Made by a program: the position numbers and the translations under genes
NCBI RefSeq assembly: GCF_049671445.1
Contig: NZ_JBATUX010000076.1
Span: 1 to 40,680 of the forward strand
DNA from: Paenisporosarcina sp049671445
GTDB lineage: Bacteria; Bacillota; Bacilli; Bacillales_A; Planococcaceae
Direction of reading: 5' to 3'
Length of the DNA stretch: 40,680 nucleotides
In this document: positions 30,066-38,491 of the stretch, in pieces
How positions within the stretch are numbered: position 1 is the first letter of the stretch
Layout of the letters: each line of letters begins with the position of its first letter
Notes under the pieces: model-generated
The model's database searches: none
Told to the model about the DNA's origin: nothing
Seen by the model: the letters and a program-made list of their open reading frames with translations, nothing else

Positions 30066-32459
30066 TTAATCCTTAAATAGGAGTTCTAAATCATTTTCAG
30101 TAATAAATACTTCACGTGCTTTGCTTCCTCTTGACTCCGAAACATAACCATGTTGTTCCATTAAATCTACCAACCTAGCTGCACGGTTGTAACCCATATG
30201 GAATTTGCGTTGTAATAATGAAGTCGAAGCAGAGCCTTGTTCCAATATAAAACGACAAGCTTCTTCAAATAACTCGTCTTGATCCTCAGCAACTTCTAAA
30301 CGACGAACTAATTCCTCTTGCTCAAATAAATAAGAGGGCTCACCTTGACTACGTGCATGTTCAATAATATCATCCATTTCCTCATCGGTAACATACGTTC
30401 CTTGTAAACGGATAGGTGCAGACATCCCATTACCTAAATACAACATATCTCCACGTCCAAGTAATCGCTCTGCTCCTTGAACATCCAGAATGGTGCGTGA
30501 ATCAATCTGAGATGATACAGAAAACGCAATACGTGTGGGAATATTTGCTTTAATAAGACCCGTTATTACATCTACTGATGGACGTTGTGTAGCGACAACT
30601 AAATGAATTCCGCATGCGCGAGCTTTTTGAGCAATTCTACAAATAGATTCCTCTACCTCTGTTGGTGCCATCATCATCAAATCAGCTAACTCATCTATCA
30701 CGATTAATAAATAAGGCAGTTTCTGAGCAAATTGTCTCTTTTCTTCGGCCATAGCGTTATATCGAGTGATATCACGAACACCAGTATGCGCGAAAAGTTG
30801 ATACCTACGTTCCATCTCCTCAACTGCCCATTTCAGTGCAGCAGTAGCCGCTTTAACGTCCGTTATTACTGGACTGACGAGGTGAGGAATATGATTAAAT
30901 GGAGCTAATTCGACCATTTTAGGGTCAATCAATAATAAATTCAATTCTTTTGGTGTAGCTTTATATAATAAGCTGATGAGTATCGAATTAATACATACTG
31001 ATTTACCTGACCCTGTAGCTCCTGCAATTAAACCATGTGGCATTTTACGTAAATCAATGGTTACCGGTTTTCCAGTTAAGTCTAAACCAAGTGCAGCTTC
31101 AAGTGGAGAATCCGAATCTTTGAAGTTTGAGCTTCCGACAACTTCAGACAATCGGACAGGTCTTGAGGTTTGATTTGGTATCTCAATACCGATCGAACTT
31201 TTTCCAGGAATAGGCGCTTGAATACGAATGTCTTTCGCTGCAAGGGCCAATTTTAAATCATCTGCTAAATTACGTATTTTACTCACTTTCGTACCTTGTC
31301 CAACCGTTATTTCAAATTGAGTGACTGCTGGACCTTGAACCATTTGGATAATCTCCGCAGTCACTTGGAAATAAGATAACGCTTCTATTAATCGATCTGC
31401 CTGCATTTGCATCCATTCAAAATCTTGAGTTTTTTGTTCAGGTGGTACTAAAAAGTTTTCTTCAGGATAGTTATAGCCTGCTACATGAACTTTCTCTTCC
31501 GTTACAGACTCTTTTGTTACTTCCTGCTCAACTGTCAACTTTTTTACTGCAGGAATAACTGGTGGCTGAACAACTGGTTTCACAGGCAGTACTTCTTTAT
31601 AAGACGGAACTGAATTCGTTTGAACTTTCTTTTTCTGATATTTTTCTTTATCTGAATTTAACATCATGACATTAAAGGGAAGCGATTTCTTACTTTTTTC
31701 AGTAGTTGGATTTTCAACAACAACTGAAGGTACAGGTAAGACTTCTTTAACAGTTTGAATAGTTTCAACTGGCACTTCAACCTTAACAGGTGTCTCTTGA
31801 ACCGGCTCTGTTTCTACTATGGTATGTTGCTCTATTATTACTGGTTCACTCGGAGTAATAATGACTGGTTCACTAGGAACAATTTTAGCTGGCTCAGAGG
31901 TTTTAATCGGTAACCGTTCTTTGGGATTTAAGGTTGTAACTGCAGTTTCAGCCATAACTTCATCAGAATTCTTTTTAGCCAATAATTCATCGATGGGTGT
32001 TATTTTTGGTCGATTAAAACCGTGAATCGGGGATGGAACTTCAGTCGGTTTGAAAGTCTTCGTCTGAACAGGCACTTTTGTAATTCTCGGTTTAACTTCT
32101 TGGTACTCATCTCGTTTGACTTCTTGGTACTCATCTCGTTTGATTTCTTTGTACGTATCTCGTTTAAATGGTGGACTTATTTGTTCAATTCTTGGTTTGG
32201 TTGCTTGATGAACTACAGTATTTTGTCGCTGTTGTTGCCATTGTTTATGCATATACAATGGTCGATGTTCTTCTTCTTGTGAATTATCATAGGTCTCTTC
32301 GTCACCGAGACGACTTTTTTCATCATCACTTATTAGTGGGAATCGAAAAGGTGTTTTAGACTCTTTATATGTAGGTGCTTCATTTTCATCAATATACTCT
32401 TCAATGTCATGCTCTTCATCAGTAAAAACTTTTTTAAATGCTTTGGTAAACCAATTCAA
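30066..32459 (-). CDS. sftA: SftA, soluble FtsK/SpoIIIE-type DNA translocase
   Basis: 797-aa septal DNA translocase that helps clear chromosome from the closing septum. The N-terminal half is a low-complexity linker with no membrane segment, which separates SftA from SpoIIIE. It contains short repeats (RDEYQEVK, PSEPVII). The motor domain carries Walker A GATGSGKSVC near residues 480-490 and the DPKMVELAPFN region, and a C-terminal gamma-type winged helix (SLLQRKFHMGYNRAARLVDLME) recognises orienting DNA sequences. I chose TTG at 32459, 7 nt after AAGAGGG; the frame stays open to 32558 through the ytpR terminator. It is shorter than the 952-aa B. subtilis protein, mostly in the linker. Confidence 0.92.
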   Translation of the reverse strand: MNWFTKAFKKVFTDEEHDIEEYIDENEAPTYKESKTPFRFPLISDDEKSRLGDEETYDNSQEEEHRPLYMHKQWQQQRQNTVVHQATKPRIEQISPPFKRDTYKEIKRDEYQEVKRDEYQEVKPRITKVPVQTKTFKPTEVPSPIHGFNRPKITPIDELLAKKNSDEVMAETAVTTLNPKERLPIKTSEPAKIVPSEPVIITPSEPVIIEQHTIVETEPVQETPVKVEVPVETIQTVKEVLPVPSVVVENPTTEKSKKSLPFNVMMLNSDKEKYQKKKVQTNSVPSYKEVLPVKPVVQPPVIPAVKKLTVEQEVTKESVTEEKVHVAGYNYPEENFLVPPEQKTQDFEWMQMQADRLIEALSYFQVTAEIIQMVQGPAVTQFEITVGQGTKVSKIRNLADDLKLALAAKDIRIQAPIPGKSSIGIEIPNQTSRPVRLSEVVGSSNFKDSDSPLEAALGLDLTGKPVTIDLRKMPHGLIAGATGSGKSVCINSILISLLYKATPKELNLLLIDPKMVELAPFNHIPHLVSPVITDVKAATAALKWAVEEMERRYQLFAHTGVRDITRYNAMAEEKRQFAQKLPYLLIVIDELADLMMMAPTEVEESICRIAQKARACGIHLVVATQRPSVDVITGLIKANIPTRIAFSVSSQIDSRTILDVQGAERLLGRGDMLYLGNGMSAPIRLQGTYVTDEEMDDIIEHARSQGEPSYLFEQEELVRRLEVAEDQDELFEEACRFILEQGSASTSLLQRKFHMGYNRAARLVDLMEQHGYVSESRGSKAREVFITENDLELLFKD
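32095..32166 (-). repeat. three 24-bp tandem repeats in sftA linker
   Basis: Units start at 32095, 32119 and 32143. The first two are identical, the third differs at a few bases. They encode RDTYKEIK / RDEYQEVK / RDEYQEVK. Confidence 0.9.
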
Positions 32460-32532
32460 TTGCAAACCCTCTTTTCGTGTCAATGCTTCTATTTTAACAG
32501 GTTTGTTACTAGATTTGATAGTAATATTGATA

Positions 32533-32579
32533 CTACAAAAAAAACTCTGCATATTCAAATTAATGAATACACAGAGTTT
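32533..32579 (-). terminator. terminator of ytpR
   Basis: AAACTCTGCATATTCA (32542-32557) pairs with TGAATACACAGAGTTT (32564-32579) at 14 of 16 positions; on the minus strand a run of eight T follows. Confidence 0.88.
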
Positions 32580-32587
32580 TACCTAGT

Positions 32588-33193
32588 TTACAGTTGGAAA
32601 GCTGAACCTATTTCATTATGATCTTCTACTACTAATATCCCTTTTTCCTCTGGTGCGTTTGGTATAGCTAGCTCCTTTGCCGAACAAATCATGCCACTTG
32701 ACGCAACTCCACGGAGTTCAGCAGGTCGGATAACTAATCCAGATGGCATAACCGCGCCAATCTTAGCTACAACAACTTTTTGACCCGCTTCAACATTAGG
32801 TGCACCACATACAATTTGTAGGGTTTCATTCCCAACTTCGACTTGGCACACATTCAATTTATCAGCGTTTGGATGTTTTTCTTTAGATGAAACGTAACCA
32901 ATAACAAATTTAGGTGTAAAGTCTACCTCTAATTTAAGCTCTACATCATTTTCATTAAGCAATTGTTGCAAAGACTCTACGATTTCTTTTGTCACTTCAA
33001 CAGAACCTGATTCTTTAATTTCAAGATATTTACTAGCATTAAAGACATTAAAAGCACCAATTTCAGCAGTTTTTGCATCTTTAATTAGTGTAATGTCTCC
33101 TTTAGATTCAGTTTGTAATTCTTCAAATTTAGTTGTTGTTAATTGGACTAAAAGTACATCCCCAACACCAGTTGTATTGTAAAAAATATTCAT
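32588..33193 (-). CDS. ytpR: YtpR family tRNA-binding-domain protein
   Basis: 201-aa protein with an N-terminal alpha/beta part (about 1-90) and a C-terminal EMAP/Arc1p-like OB fold (about 95-195: FVIGYVSSKEKHPNADKLNV, IVCGAPNVEAGQKVVVAKIG, ELRGVASSGMICS). The OB part is the one found at the N-terminus of PheT and in other tRNA-binding proteins. Its biological role is not known. The ATG overlaps the ytpQ stop codon in TAATG, so translation is coupled. Confidence 0.92.
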   Translation of the reverse strand: MNIFYNTTGVGDVLLVQLTTTKFEELQTESKGDITLIKDAKTAEIGAFNVFNASKYLEIKESGSVEVTKEIVESLQQLLNENDVELKLEVDFTPKFVIGYVSSKEKHPNADKLNVCQVEVGNETLQIVCGAPNVEAGQKVVVAKIGAVMPSGLVIRPAELRGVASSGMICSAKELAIPNAPEEKGILVVEDHNEIGSAFQL

Positions 33194-34008
33194 TATTCTT
33201 TGTTCTCCTTTTGTACACGATTTTTGGCCATAATAAATATTGGTTCAAGCTCTCCATCTTCGTAAATAAATGATAAAGATGTAATGGGTACTTTACCTAC
33301 AGTAAAGAAATGCATCGTTAATTGAGCAAGTACATCATACCCTGCTTCATTTCGAATATCTCCAATAATTAATACATCTTGATGAGGAACTGATAAGGTC
33401 ATGTCCCCTTCAACTTTAGCTCGCATCTCTTTTAGAAATTGTTCATTTAAAATACGACTTGCATCGTAGCCGTCATTTGCATTCAGGAAATAGAAGATAT
33501 TTCCTGCTACTTTATCTTCTTTTAATTCGGTTGAAAGTTTTCTAACTTGAAATCTAGCTGCTTCTTTTACTTCTAAGTCAGTAATATTCAATTGAACTAA
33601 CATGTCTACATCTAATAATCGGTACGTATTTCCTAAATCCAAGGCATAGAATATGCGTGTTTCAGCTGTATGATCGGTAACGACAAAATCATGACCTTCA
33701 TTTGATTTAACAGGAAACGATGTAGAACGGATTACAGGAAAGATATTTGAAGTAGATTTAGTTAGACCAATGGATTCTTGTTCCATTGCTTCGAACGTTT
33801 GGCTAATTGTATAAACTACTGCGTGAATCGCTTTATCTTTATTCACTTCATATTTCGCTAAGATTTCAGGTAGTGAAATCTCCATTCCTTTGTTTAGCTC
33901 CGTATGATGCAACCTTACACGATCTGTCTTTTGATCATGTTGCCAAGTAAAATAAGGATTCGGTAATTCTTGTTTTAATCGTTCAACCAATTGTTTTGGT
34001 TTCAACAT
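33193..34008 (-). CDS. ytpQ: DUF1444 family protein YtpQ
   Basis: 271-aa soluble protein of the DUF1444 family, conserved next to ytpP and ytpR in Bacillales. It begins MLKPKQLVERLKQELPN and has alternating short strands and helices, but no catalytic motif I can point to. Function unknown. It overlaps ytpR by one nucleotide of the stop codon. Confidence 0.88.
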   Translation of the reverse strand: MLKPKQLVERLKQELPNPYFTWQHDQKTDRVRLHHTELNKGMEISLPEILAKYEVNKDKAIHAVVYTISQTFEAMEQESIGLTKSTSNIFPVIRSTSFPVKSNEGHDFVVTDHTAETRIFYALDLGNTYRLLDVDMLVQLNITDLEVKEAARFQVRKLSTELKEDKVAGNIFYFLNANDGYDASRILNEQFLKEMRAKVEGDMTLSVPHQDVLIIGDIRNEAGYDVLAQLTMHFFTVGKVPITSLSFIYEDGELEPIFIMAKNRVQKENKE

Positions 34009-34031
34009 GTCACGTCCTTTACAAAAGGAAA

Positions 34032-34057
34032 CGGTTCTCGCTTTTTAAGCGGAACCG
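34032..34057. terminator. hairpin between ytpP and ytpQ
   Basis: CGGTTC plus CGCTT pairs with AAGCG plus GAACCG (34032-34043, 34047-34057, one bulged T). T-rich sequence follows on the plus strand, a weaker one on the minus strand. It may attenuate transcription from ytpP into ytpQR. Confidence 0.55.
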
Positions 34058-34131
34058 CTCTATTTTTATTTTAAGAAGTTCAGGAGTCCGTAAAAAGCAG
34101 GATAAACTGTTTGATGTTTCGTTGGGACATA

Positions 34132-34446
34132 TTATAAGAGTTCTGTTAAGAAATTTTCGATTTCTTCTTTTGTTTTACGGTCTTTACTGACAAATCGTCC
34201 AGCTTCATTTCCATTTTTAAAGACTAGAAAACTTGGTATTCCATATATTTCATGTTCTGCACAGATATCAATAAATTGATCACGATTAACTGAAACGAAA
34301 GTGAAAGATTGGAATTTCTCTTCAACCTCAGGCATAAATGGATCGATAAAATGACAATCCGGACACCAGCCTGCAGTAAATAAAAACACAACGTCTTCTG
34401 TTACTTTTAAAGCTTGAAATTCTTCAACTGATTGTAAGTCTCTCAA
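34132..34446 (-). CDS. ytpP: thioredoxin family protein YtpP
   Basis: 104-aa thioredoxin-fold protein with the redox motif WCPDC in FLFTAGWCPDCHF (residues 22-34) and the cis-proline region YGIPSFLVF. The CPDC centre is unlike CGPC of TrxA, so its redox potential and partners probably differ. RBS AGGGGGA precedes the ATG. It follows a lipoprotein gene by 13 nt and is likely co-transcribed with it. Confidence 0.9.
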   Translation of the reverse strand: MRDLQSVEEFQALKVTEDVVFLFTAGWCPDCHFIDPFMPEVEEKFQSFTFVSVNRDQFIDICAEHEIYGIPSFLVFKNGNEAGRFVSKDRKTKEEIENFLTELL

Positions 34447-34459
34447 TCAAACTCCCCCA

Positions 34460-34978
34460 TTACCTTTCTATTTTTACCGATCGAACAATCTTCATCATTT
34501 GCTCTATATTCTTTTGAATATTAGCTTCTTCAGAAATCGTTGTTAACTTTACGCCGCCGATACTTGTGATGATTTCGAATTGCTCCTCACCTGATGGTAG
34601 AACAGCAATGAATCCAAAGCGACTATTTTGCTCATAAGTTTCTAACGCATAAATATTATTTTTTTTCTCGGCTTGTACTAAATCATAAAACAAGCGACTA
34701 TTTTGTTCTTCGTTCGGATTAATAAATAATACATACGCATCATTGTTTTTTGTTAACACGATGTTCGTCTCATCGGAATCCTCTTGTATTGAAAAACCGC
34801 CTGGAACAAATAAGTTTACACTTTCTACTTGCTCATTAGGTTTAGTTGCTTCATCTTGAAAAATTTCTTTTGCAGCTTTTATTCCCTCTCCTGTTTGGTC
34901 TTCAGCAGAAGGTGAACAAGCAGTTAGAGCCACTATTAAAAAGGGTGCGATTACAATTCGCAACCAGGTTCTTCGCAT
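34460..34978 (-). CDS. putative lipoprotein of unknown function
   Basis: 172-aa protein with a type II signal peptide: basic MRRTWLR, hydrophobic IVIAPFLIVAL, then lipobox LTAC with the lipidated Cys at residue 20. The mature part is acidic and has no motif I recognise. The ATG at 34978 follows GGAGG by 7 nt; the frame opens at 35041 but that extension contains the RBS. It lies between the DUF84 gene and ytpP in one direction, with short gaps, so it probably belongs to that operon. No direct B. subtilis counterpart between ytpP and ytoP comes to mind. Confidence 0.8.
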   Translation of the reverse strand: MRRTWLRIVIAPFLIVALTACSPSAEDQTGEGIKAAKEIFQDEATKPNEQVESVNLFVPGGFSIQEDSDETNIVLTKNNDAYVLFINPNEEQNSRLFYDLVQAEKKNNIYALETYEQNSRFGFIAVLPSGEEQFEIITSIGGVKLTTISEEANIQKNIEQMMKIVRSVKIER

Positions 34979-35042
34979 CTTTTTTCCTCCATTCATAAAC
35001 TCACTATATTCTATTTTAATATGCTTCCCAAACCGTTGCAAC

Positions 35043-35573
35043 TTAAGTCATTTTATGGCTGGGATGATCCTTCAAGTATTGACCTAATAGAAGTTTTACT
35101 ATGTGTTCAAACATGTCTGCACGTTTGACGATATTACTTGTAAAAACTCCGACTGCACCTTCATTATGCCTAATACCTGTTTGATTTGTATAGCGCTCCA
35201 TTACGGGTCCAAGTTCCTCACCATTTAGAACTGCATTTGCCACTTCTTTTGGTAAAGGAAGTTGTGCACCGCCTGCTAAATATTGCTCGCCTTCTGCTGT
35301 TTGAAGAACGCCCCAGTTACAAATGAAAAGTTGGCCATTTAATTCTTTCACTCCACCTTCGAGTCCGAAAGCCATATGAACTTGCGCCTCTTTGCATGCT
35401 TGTTTAGCTCTATTTTTTGCACCTTGTAAAGTTTCTTCATCACCAAAAGGTTGTTCTGATACATTAGAACGTACATCAAGGGAGATGAAGACCGGATCGT
35501 TCATCATTTGTAAACATATACTTTGCACTGCTTTATTTTTAGCTTGATTTTTTGTTCCAATGGCTATTTTCAT
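35043..35573 (-). CDS. DUF84 / inosine-xanthosine triphosphatase-like protein
   Basis: 176-aa protein of the NTPase family that includes E. coli YjjX, which hydrolyses non-canonical purine triphosphates. N-terminal IAIGTKNQAKNKAVQ (nucleotide-binding loop), central FGLEGGVKE with GLEGG, and DEETLQGAKNRAKQA support the assignment. The start is ATG at 35573 after AGGGGGATAAAT. The frame's open extension to 35681 has no RBS. House-cleaning of ITP/XTP is inferred from the family. Confidence 0.82.
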   Translation of the reverse strand: MKIAIGTKNQAKNKAVQSICLQMMNDPVFISLDVRSNVSEQPFGDEETLQGAKNRAKQACKEAQVHMAFGLEGGVKELNGQLFICNWGVLQTAEGEQYLAGGAQLPLPKEVANAVLNGEELGPVMERYTNQTGIRHNEGAVGVFTSNIVKRADMFEHIVKLLLGQYLKDHPSHKMT

Positions 35574-35663
35574 ATTTATCCCCCCTATGCTTTGATGCGG
35601 AACAGACCACTTAAATAGGGAAATCACTGTCTTTCTCCAGAGGAATGATGTCCTCCTCCAAGC

Positions 35664-35810
35664 GAATGGACAGAAACTCATTTTGAATGGACGGAAACCT
35701 TACATGAATGGACGAAAACTCATGTTGAATGGACAGAAACCTTCCATGAATGGACGGAAACTCATGCTGAATGGACGGAAACCTCTTATGAGTGGTCGAA
35801 TCCAATCTCG
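35664..35810. repeat. tandem array of seven 21-bp units
   Basis: Units begin at 35664, 35685, 35706, 35727, 35748, 35769 and 35790, each starting GAATGGAC followed by GAAAC (the seventh is degenerate). Odd units end CTCATGTT-like and even units end CCTTACAT-like, so the true period is 42 bp. Because 21 is a multiple of three, both strands remain open, giving spurious repeat peptides. It lies between DUF84 and ytoP. Confidence 0.9.
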
Positions 35811-35827
35811 ACTATCTTTTTTCACAA

Positions 35828-35853
35828 AAAAAGCGCCTTTTCAGGCACTTTTT
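35828..35853 (-). terminator. terminator of ytoP
   Basis: AAAAAGCGCCT pairs with AGGCACTTTTT (one mismatch) around TTTC, with a T run on the minus strand; it overlaps the ytoP stop codon. Confidence 0.8.
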
Positions 35854-36925
35854 AAACGTTTTGACGAATCGTTTCTAGTGTTGTTTTATCCGCAGAACGT
35901 ACTAGTTTAATAATTAATTCTTTTGCTGCAGCATAATCATCTATATGGATGATAGAACCAGATGTGTGAATGTATCTTGAACAAATCCCTACAACTGCAC
36001 TTGGTACACCTTCATTAGACATGTGAACACGGCCGGCATCGGTTCCACCTTGCGAAACAAAATATTGATACGGGATATTATGAGTTTCAGCTGTATCTAA
36101 TACAAATTCACGCATACCCCGATGTGTAACCATTGAGCGATCTAAAATTCGTAATAATGTACCTTGTCCAAGTTGACCAAATTCTGTTTTAGAACCAGAC
36201 ATATCGTTTGCTGGACTAGCATCTAATGCAAAGAACAAATCAGGTTTAATTAAGGTTGCAGCTGTTTGAGCACCTCTTAATCCTACTTCTTCCATGACAT
36301 TGGCACCCGAATATAAAGTATTCGCTAATTTCTCGTCTTTAAGCTCTTTTAGTAACTCGATTGCAAGTCCACATCCGTATCGATTATCCCAAGCTTTAGC
36401 TAAGATTTTTTTATTATTGGCCATTGGTGTAAACGGACAAACTGGAACGATTTGTTGGCCTGGTTGAATGCCGATTTTGACAGCATCATCTAAATCATCT
36501 GCACCTATATCGATTAACATATTTTTAATATCCATTGGTTTGTTGCGGACTTCATCACTTAATAAATGAGGTGGTATTGAACCAATTACCCCGATTACTG
36601 GACCCTTGTCCGTAATAATTTCCACACGTTGTGCAAGTAACACTTGGCTCCACCATCCACCTAATGGTTGGAATCGAATCATTCCGTTTTCAGTGATTTG
36701 TGTCACCATAAAGCCTACTTCATCCATATGACCAGCAACCATGATGCGAGGACCTTGATCGTCTCCTTTTTTCAATCCAAAAATCCCACCTAAATGGTCT
36801 TGAACAATTTCATCAGAGTATTTTTCTAGTTCACTTCTCATAAACTTTCGCATAGCATGTTCATTACCAGGAGCTCCAGGAAGTTCAGTAAGCGTCTTAA
36901 ATAATTGTAGTGTTTCTGAGTTCAA
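35852..36925 (-). CDS. ytoP: M42 family aminopeptidase YtoP
   Basis: 357-aa cobalt/zinc aminopeptidase of the glutamyl-aminopeptidase/FrvX type. Metal and catalytic residues are visible in order: AGHMDEVGF, KAWDNRYGCG, NVMEEVGLRGA and ALDASPAND, then GGTDAGRVHMSNEG. The start is TTG at 36925, 8 nt after AGGGGG. The family removes N-terminal residues from peptides in the cytosol. Confidence 0.92.
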   Translation of the reverse strand: MNSETLQLFKTLTELPGAPGNEHAMRKFMRSELEKYSDEIVQDHLGGIFGLKKGDDQGPRIMVAGHMDEVGFMVTQITENGMIRFQPLGGWWSQVLLAQRVEIITDKGPVIGVIGSIPPHLLSDEVRNKPMDIKNMLIDIGADDLDDAVKIGIQPGQQIVPVCPFTPMANNKKILAKAWDNRYGCGLAIELLKELKDEKLANTLYSGANVMEEVGLRGAQTAATLIKPDLFFALDASPANDMSGSKTEFGQLGQGTLLRILDRSMVTHRGMREFVLDTAETHNIPYQYFVSQGGTDAGRVHMSNEGVPSAVVGICSRYIHTSGSIIHIDDYAAAKELIIKLVRSADKTTLETIRQNV

Positions 36926-37089
36926 AGTGATATCCCCCTATGTACTTGCATTCATTCATATTGTAGTTGATTTTTCTGAACATTTCCACCTATTATTTCG
37001 CGGTTCGAATTAAATGTGTAAGTTATTCTCTGTTTGTATATGTAAGATGTGATAAACTGAAAAAAACCGATGCTTTAGGAGGTATGTTA

Positions 37090-37404
37090 ATGAAGAAGAG
37101 AGATTTGCTCATTGGATTTTCTACGGGAGTTGCGGCAGGATTTTTAATTCGCGAAGTTGCCCATAGAATTGAACCAACAAAACCAGCAGAACTTGTGTTA
37201 CATGGTATTAAACAGTCGTTTAAAGAGGAAGGTCCAATAGACGGATCTTGGATTTATATGAAAACAGAACCTTTTAATCGTCAAGCCGTTTCAACGGATG
37301 TTTACCGTGGAGGTATTTCACGCGTTCGTGAAGGTGAAATCGAACAATTTGAATTTTTTGCAGACGCACGAACAGGTACAGTTGTAGACTTAATTAAATT
37401 GTAA
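37090..37404 (+). CDS. ytzB: YtzB-like PepSY-type small membrane protein
   Basis: 104-aa protein, the same length as B. subtilis YtzB. An N-terminal hydrophobic segment (about 7-23, LLIGFSTGVAAGFLIRE) is followed by a PepSY-like alpha/beta domain (YRGGISRVREGEIEQFEFFADARTGTVVD). PepSY domains inhibit peptidases, but function here is unproven. The ATG at 37090 follows AGGAGGT (37077-37083) by 6 nt. It lies between ytoP and ytnP on the opposite strand. Confidence 0.85.
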   Translation: MKKRDLLIGFSTGVAAGFLIREVAHRIEPTKPAELVLHGIKQSFKEEGPIDGSWIYMKTEPFNRQAVSTDVYRGGISRVREGEIEQFEFFADARTGTVVDLIKL

Positions 37405-37408
37405 AATG

Positions 37409-37442
37409 AAAGCGATCCCTGTGCAAAAGGGATCGCTTTTTT
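37409..37442. terminator. bidirectional terminator, ytzB / ytnP
   Basis: AAAGCGATCCCT pairs perfectly with AGGGATCGCTTT (37409-37420, 37428-37439), with a T run on the plus strand. Confidence 0.9.
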
Positions 37443-37510
37443 GTTGCTCGATTTCGGTGTTCATTTTGAGTCTTCTCATTAATGATTGAACTTACACCTT
37501 CAAAAATTCA

Positions 37511-38356
37511 TTAATTTCTAGAACGTTCAATTTTCTCAACAATTTCTTTTCCTGTTTCATTCCATTTAATTAAACGATAAACGGCATCATGATAAAAAAT
37601 AAATGAATAACCGTTAGCTAAAGCTTCGGCCATTATTTTTTCTTTTGCGAAAACAGAAGTCATTGGATAATCATCGTAGGCTAATACCCATAATGGATTT
37701 TGATGTGCATGAGTCGGCATTATATCAGCCATATGAATGATTGTCTCACCATTCTGTTCTAGCTTAATAATGCTATGGCCATCACTATGTCCGCCTGTGT
37801 GAATCATCCGAATACCAGGCAATACTTCACGTTCAGTTTCAAATGTTTCCACTTGTGATTGAATAGCTTCCCAATTTTCTTTCCAATATGTATTTCTTGA
37901 ACGAATATTTGGTTGACGCAATTCATTCCATTCAGTAGTAGAAAGAAGAATTTTAGCATTTGGGAACGTCGAAATATATTGTCCGTTCTCCAACTTCGTC
38001 AAACCACTCGCATGATCCGCATGCATATGTGTCATTAAGACAAAGTCGATATCTTCAGCAAGCAATCCTAATGAAGCTAAAGAATCCTCGACTTGCGATT
38101 GTGCTCTTACCCCGTTATTTCTCAGCTGTCTTTCGTCCATTTTATTTCCCACGCCTGTATCGATTAAAAGAGTTTTCCCTTGAAATTGAATTAAAATCGG
38201 ATCTGTACTTAAATCGATTTGGTTTAATTCATTAGCAGGGTATCTTTTTGACCATAAGCCTTTTGGTACCACACCAAACATTGAACCCCCATCTAATTGA
38301 GTGAATCCTCCGTTTAACCAAGTTAACGTCATTTCGTGAAATTTATAATGATCCAT
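37511..38356 (-). CDS. ytnP: MBL-fold hydrolase YtnP
   Basis: 281-aa metallo-beta-lactamase-fold hydrolase. The zinc motif is THMHADHASG (HxHxDH) near residues 104-113, with later GGHSDGHS and a C-terminal YHD. B. subtilis YtnP has been described as a lactonase that can degrade quorum-sensing signals; whether this protein has such a substrate cannot be told from sequence. The ATG at 38356 follows GGGAGGG by 6 nt; the M at 38377 would contain the RBS. Confidence 0.88.
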   Translation of the reverse strand: MDHYKFHEMTLTWLNGGFTQLDGGSMFGVVPKGLWSKRYPANELNQIDLSTDPILIQFQGKTLLIDTGVGNKMDERQLRNNGVRAQSQVEDSLASLGLLAEDIDFVLMTHMHADHASGLTKLENGQYISTFPNAKILLSTTEWNELRQPNIRSRNTYWKENWEAIQSQVETFETEREVLPGIRMIHTGGHSDGHSIIKLEQNGETIIHMADIMPTHAHQNPLWVLAYDDYPMTSVFAKEKIMAEALANGYSFIFYHDAVYRLIKWNETGKEIVEKIERSRN

Positions 38357-38393
38357 ATTGAACCCTCCCTTTATCATATTTTTAGTGTAACAA

Positions 38394-38430
38394 AAAACGC
38401 CACGACAATCTCTTGATTGAGTGGCGTTTT
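38394..38430 (-). terminator. terminator of trmB
   Basis: AAAACGCCAC pairs with GTGGCGTTTT (38394-38403, 38421-38430), with an inner CAATC/GATTG stem; a T run follows on the minus strand. Confidence 0.88.
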
Positions 38431-38491
38431 CCTATGATGTTAACGAACAGGGATAATTTGCAGCTTCTCACAAGTTCCAAAAGTACGTTAA

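Noticed and set aside
35664..35810. CRISPR array
   Set aside because: Units are directly adjacent with no unique spacers, the unit is 21 bp, and no cas gene is present.
35611..35910. Repeat peptides such as NGRKLML on one strand and FPSIQHE on the other
   Set aside because: These are products of a 21-bp DNA repeat whose period is a multiple of three. They have no RBS of their own, and both strands are open, as expected from the repeat alone.
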